Positions 6,470 to 7,263 of a stretch of 7,263 nt of DNA are shown piece after piece. Origin of the DNA: Sporomusaceae bacterium UBA1887 (GTDB taxonomy: Bacteria; Bacillota; Negativicutes; Sporomusales; DSM-15969). Position 1 is the stretch's first letter. Each line of letters opens with the position of its first letter. A model generated the notes under the pieces. That model did not search any database. It worked only from the letters and a program-made list of their open reading frames with translations, and was not told the origin of the DNA. A program made the position numbers and the translations under genes. Where the stretch lies: assembly GCA_002337925.1 (NCBI GenBank), contig DDHB01000046.1:515-7777 (forward strand), in the 5' to 3' direction.

Positions 6470-7263
6470 CGGATTTACGCAGAACTATGCTGTTTTTACC
6501 TGGCAATAATCCGGGTATGCTGCAAAATGGCGGTATTTTTGGTGCCGACTCACTGATTCTTGATCTGGAAGACGCAGTTGCTCCTGCCGAAAAAGATACG
6601 GCCCGTCTCTTGGTTGCTCATTCGCTGCGCGAAGTTGACTACAGCGGCTGTGAAACGGTAGTGCGTATTAATACTCTCGACACCTTCGGCAAACAGGATA
6701 TTCGCGCTATCGTGCCTTGCCGTCCGGCAGCCTTATTAATACCCAAAGTTCAGACCGCCGATGATATTCGTGCGGTTGCTGCTGAGATTGCTGCTGCTGA
6801 ACAGCCTGGTCAATCGCCGGTGGGGATTATTGCCCTTATTGAGACCCCTCGCGGCCTGGCTGAGGCGTACTCTATTGCTACGGCCAGTGAACGTATGCTT
6901 GCATTGGCTTTTGGTGCTGAAGACTATACGGCTGCGCTTGGTGCGCAGCGCACAAAAGAGGGCAGCGAGATATTAAATGCCCGGGCAGCGCTTGTTAATG
7001 CAGCTGCTGCAGCTGGTATCCAGTCAATAGATACACCTTTTACGGATGTGAATGATGAGGAAGGCCTTATCAAGGATACGGCTTTTGCCAAACAGCTTGG
7101 CTTTAAAGGCAAATTGACGATTAATCCCCGGCAAATAGATAGTATTCATCTTGTATTTAATCCTAGCAGCAAGGAAATAGACTGGGCTGAGCGGGTCATG
7201 CAGGCAATCAGGCAAGCGGAAGCTGAAGGCTCAGGGGTAGCTTCGCTTGATGGCAAGATGGTA
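6466..7263 (+). CDS. citE: Citrate/citramalate lyase beta subunit, 3' partial
   Basis: This subunit cleaves the acyl-ACP intermediate: citryl-ACP to oxaloacetate and acetyl-ACP or, more likely here, citramalyl-ACP to pyruvate and acetyl-ACP. The frame starts at ATG 6466, overlaps the citD stop by 4 bases, and has GAGGGGG (6452-6458) 7 bases upstream. It stays open to the right edge, giving 266 residues; the family is usually about 290, so roughly the last 25-30 residues lie beyond the window. HpcH/CitE-type features appear in order: RRTMLFLPGNNPGM (5-18), LILDLEDAV (30-38), VRIN with the substrate arginine R67 (66-69), LIPKV (91-95), ALIETPRGL with E125 (123-131), and AFGAEDYTAALG with E152 and D153 (148-159), E125 and D153 being probable Mg ligands. 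SIDTPF (187-192) and GFKGKLTINPRQI (212-224) follow. CitF would be expected immediately downstream. Confidence 0.95.
   Translation, partial: MTDLRRTMLFLPGNNPGMLQNGGIFGADSLILDLEDAVAPAEKDTARLLVAHSLREVDYSGCETVVRINTLDTFGKQDIRAIVPCRPAALLIPKVQTADDIRAVAAEIAAAEQPGQSPVGIIALIETPRGLAEAYSIATASERMLALAFGAEDYTAALGAQRTKEGSEILNARAALVNAAAAAGIQSIDTPFTDVNDEEGLIKDTAFAKQLGFKGKLTINPRQIDSIHLVFNPSSKEIDWAERVMQAIRQAEAEGSGVASLDGKMV

Noticed and set aside
6772..6803. Repeated GCTGCTG-type triplets in citE
   Set aside because: They encode an alanine-rich helix and are not a distinct repeat element.
6761..6976. Short plus-strand frame rich in Leu and Arg
   Set aside because: It is out of frame within citE, whose reading frame is conserved across the same region; the composition reflects Ala/Glu-rich codons read in another frame.

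Overview
The window is a tightly packed, single-strand (+) catabolic operon for anaerobic glutamate fermentation by the 3-methylaspartate route. Gene content, strong AGGAGG-type ribosome binding sites, moderate GC and family resemblance point to an anaerobic Firmicute, either a Clostridium-like organism or a Negativicute (Sporomusa/Pelosinus-like). The exact genus cannot be fixed from this stretch alone.

Layout, left to right: (i) the 3' part of a regulator-like gene that probably starts before the window (to 590); (ii) glmS/mutS, the small B12-binding subunit of glutamate mutase (641-1069); (iii) glmL/mutL, an actin-fold ATPase that accompanies glutamate mutase (1066-2463); (iv) glmE/mutE, the catalytic barrel subunit (2454-3905); (v) mal, methylaspartate ammonia-lyase (3918-5165); (vi) an unusual two-domain protein joining a P-loop NTPase region to a degenerate threonyl-tRNA-synthetase-type second additional domain (5179-6120); (vii) a hairpin with a poor T-tract (6125-6150); (viii) citD (6176-6469) and (ix) citE (6466 to beyond the window), the acyl-carrier and beta subunits of a citrate-lyase-type enzyme. 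citE has no stop codon inside the window.

Working together: GlmS and GlmE with adenosylcobalamin convert L-glutamate to (2S,3S)-3-methylaspartate, and GlmL probably maintains or reactivates the mutase. Mal removes ammonia to give mesaconate. A mesaconase, not seen here, would hydrate mesaconate to citramalate. The CitD/CitE-type lyase, presumably with a CitF encoded downstream, would cleave citramalate to acetate and pyruvate. Context therefore favours citramalate over citrate as the lyase substrate. All family-defining residues I could check by position are intact in GlmS, GlmE, Mal and CitD, so the pathway looks functional.

The least explained element is the P-loop/SAD-like protein at 5179-6120. 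It sits inside the operon as though it serves the pathway, yet its domains come from nucleotide-kinase and tRNA-editing folds and its metal site appears damaged. No mobile element, CRISPR array, tRNA or rRNA was seen. No gene-free stretch exceeds 60 bases.
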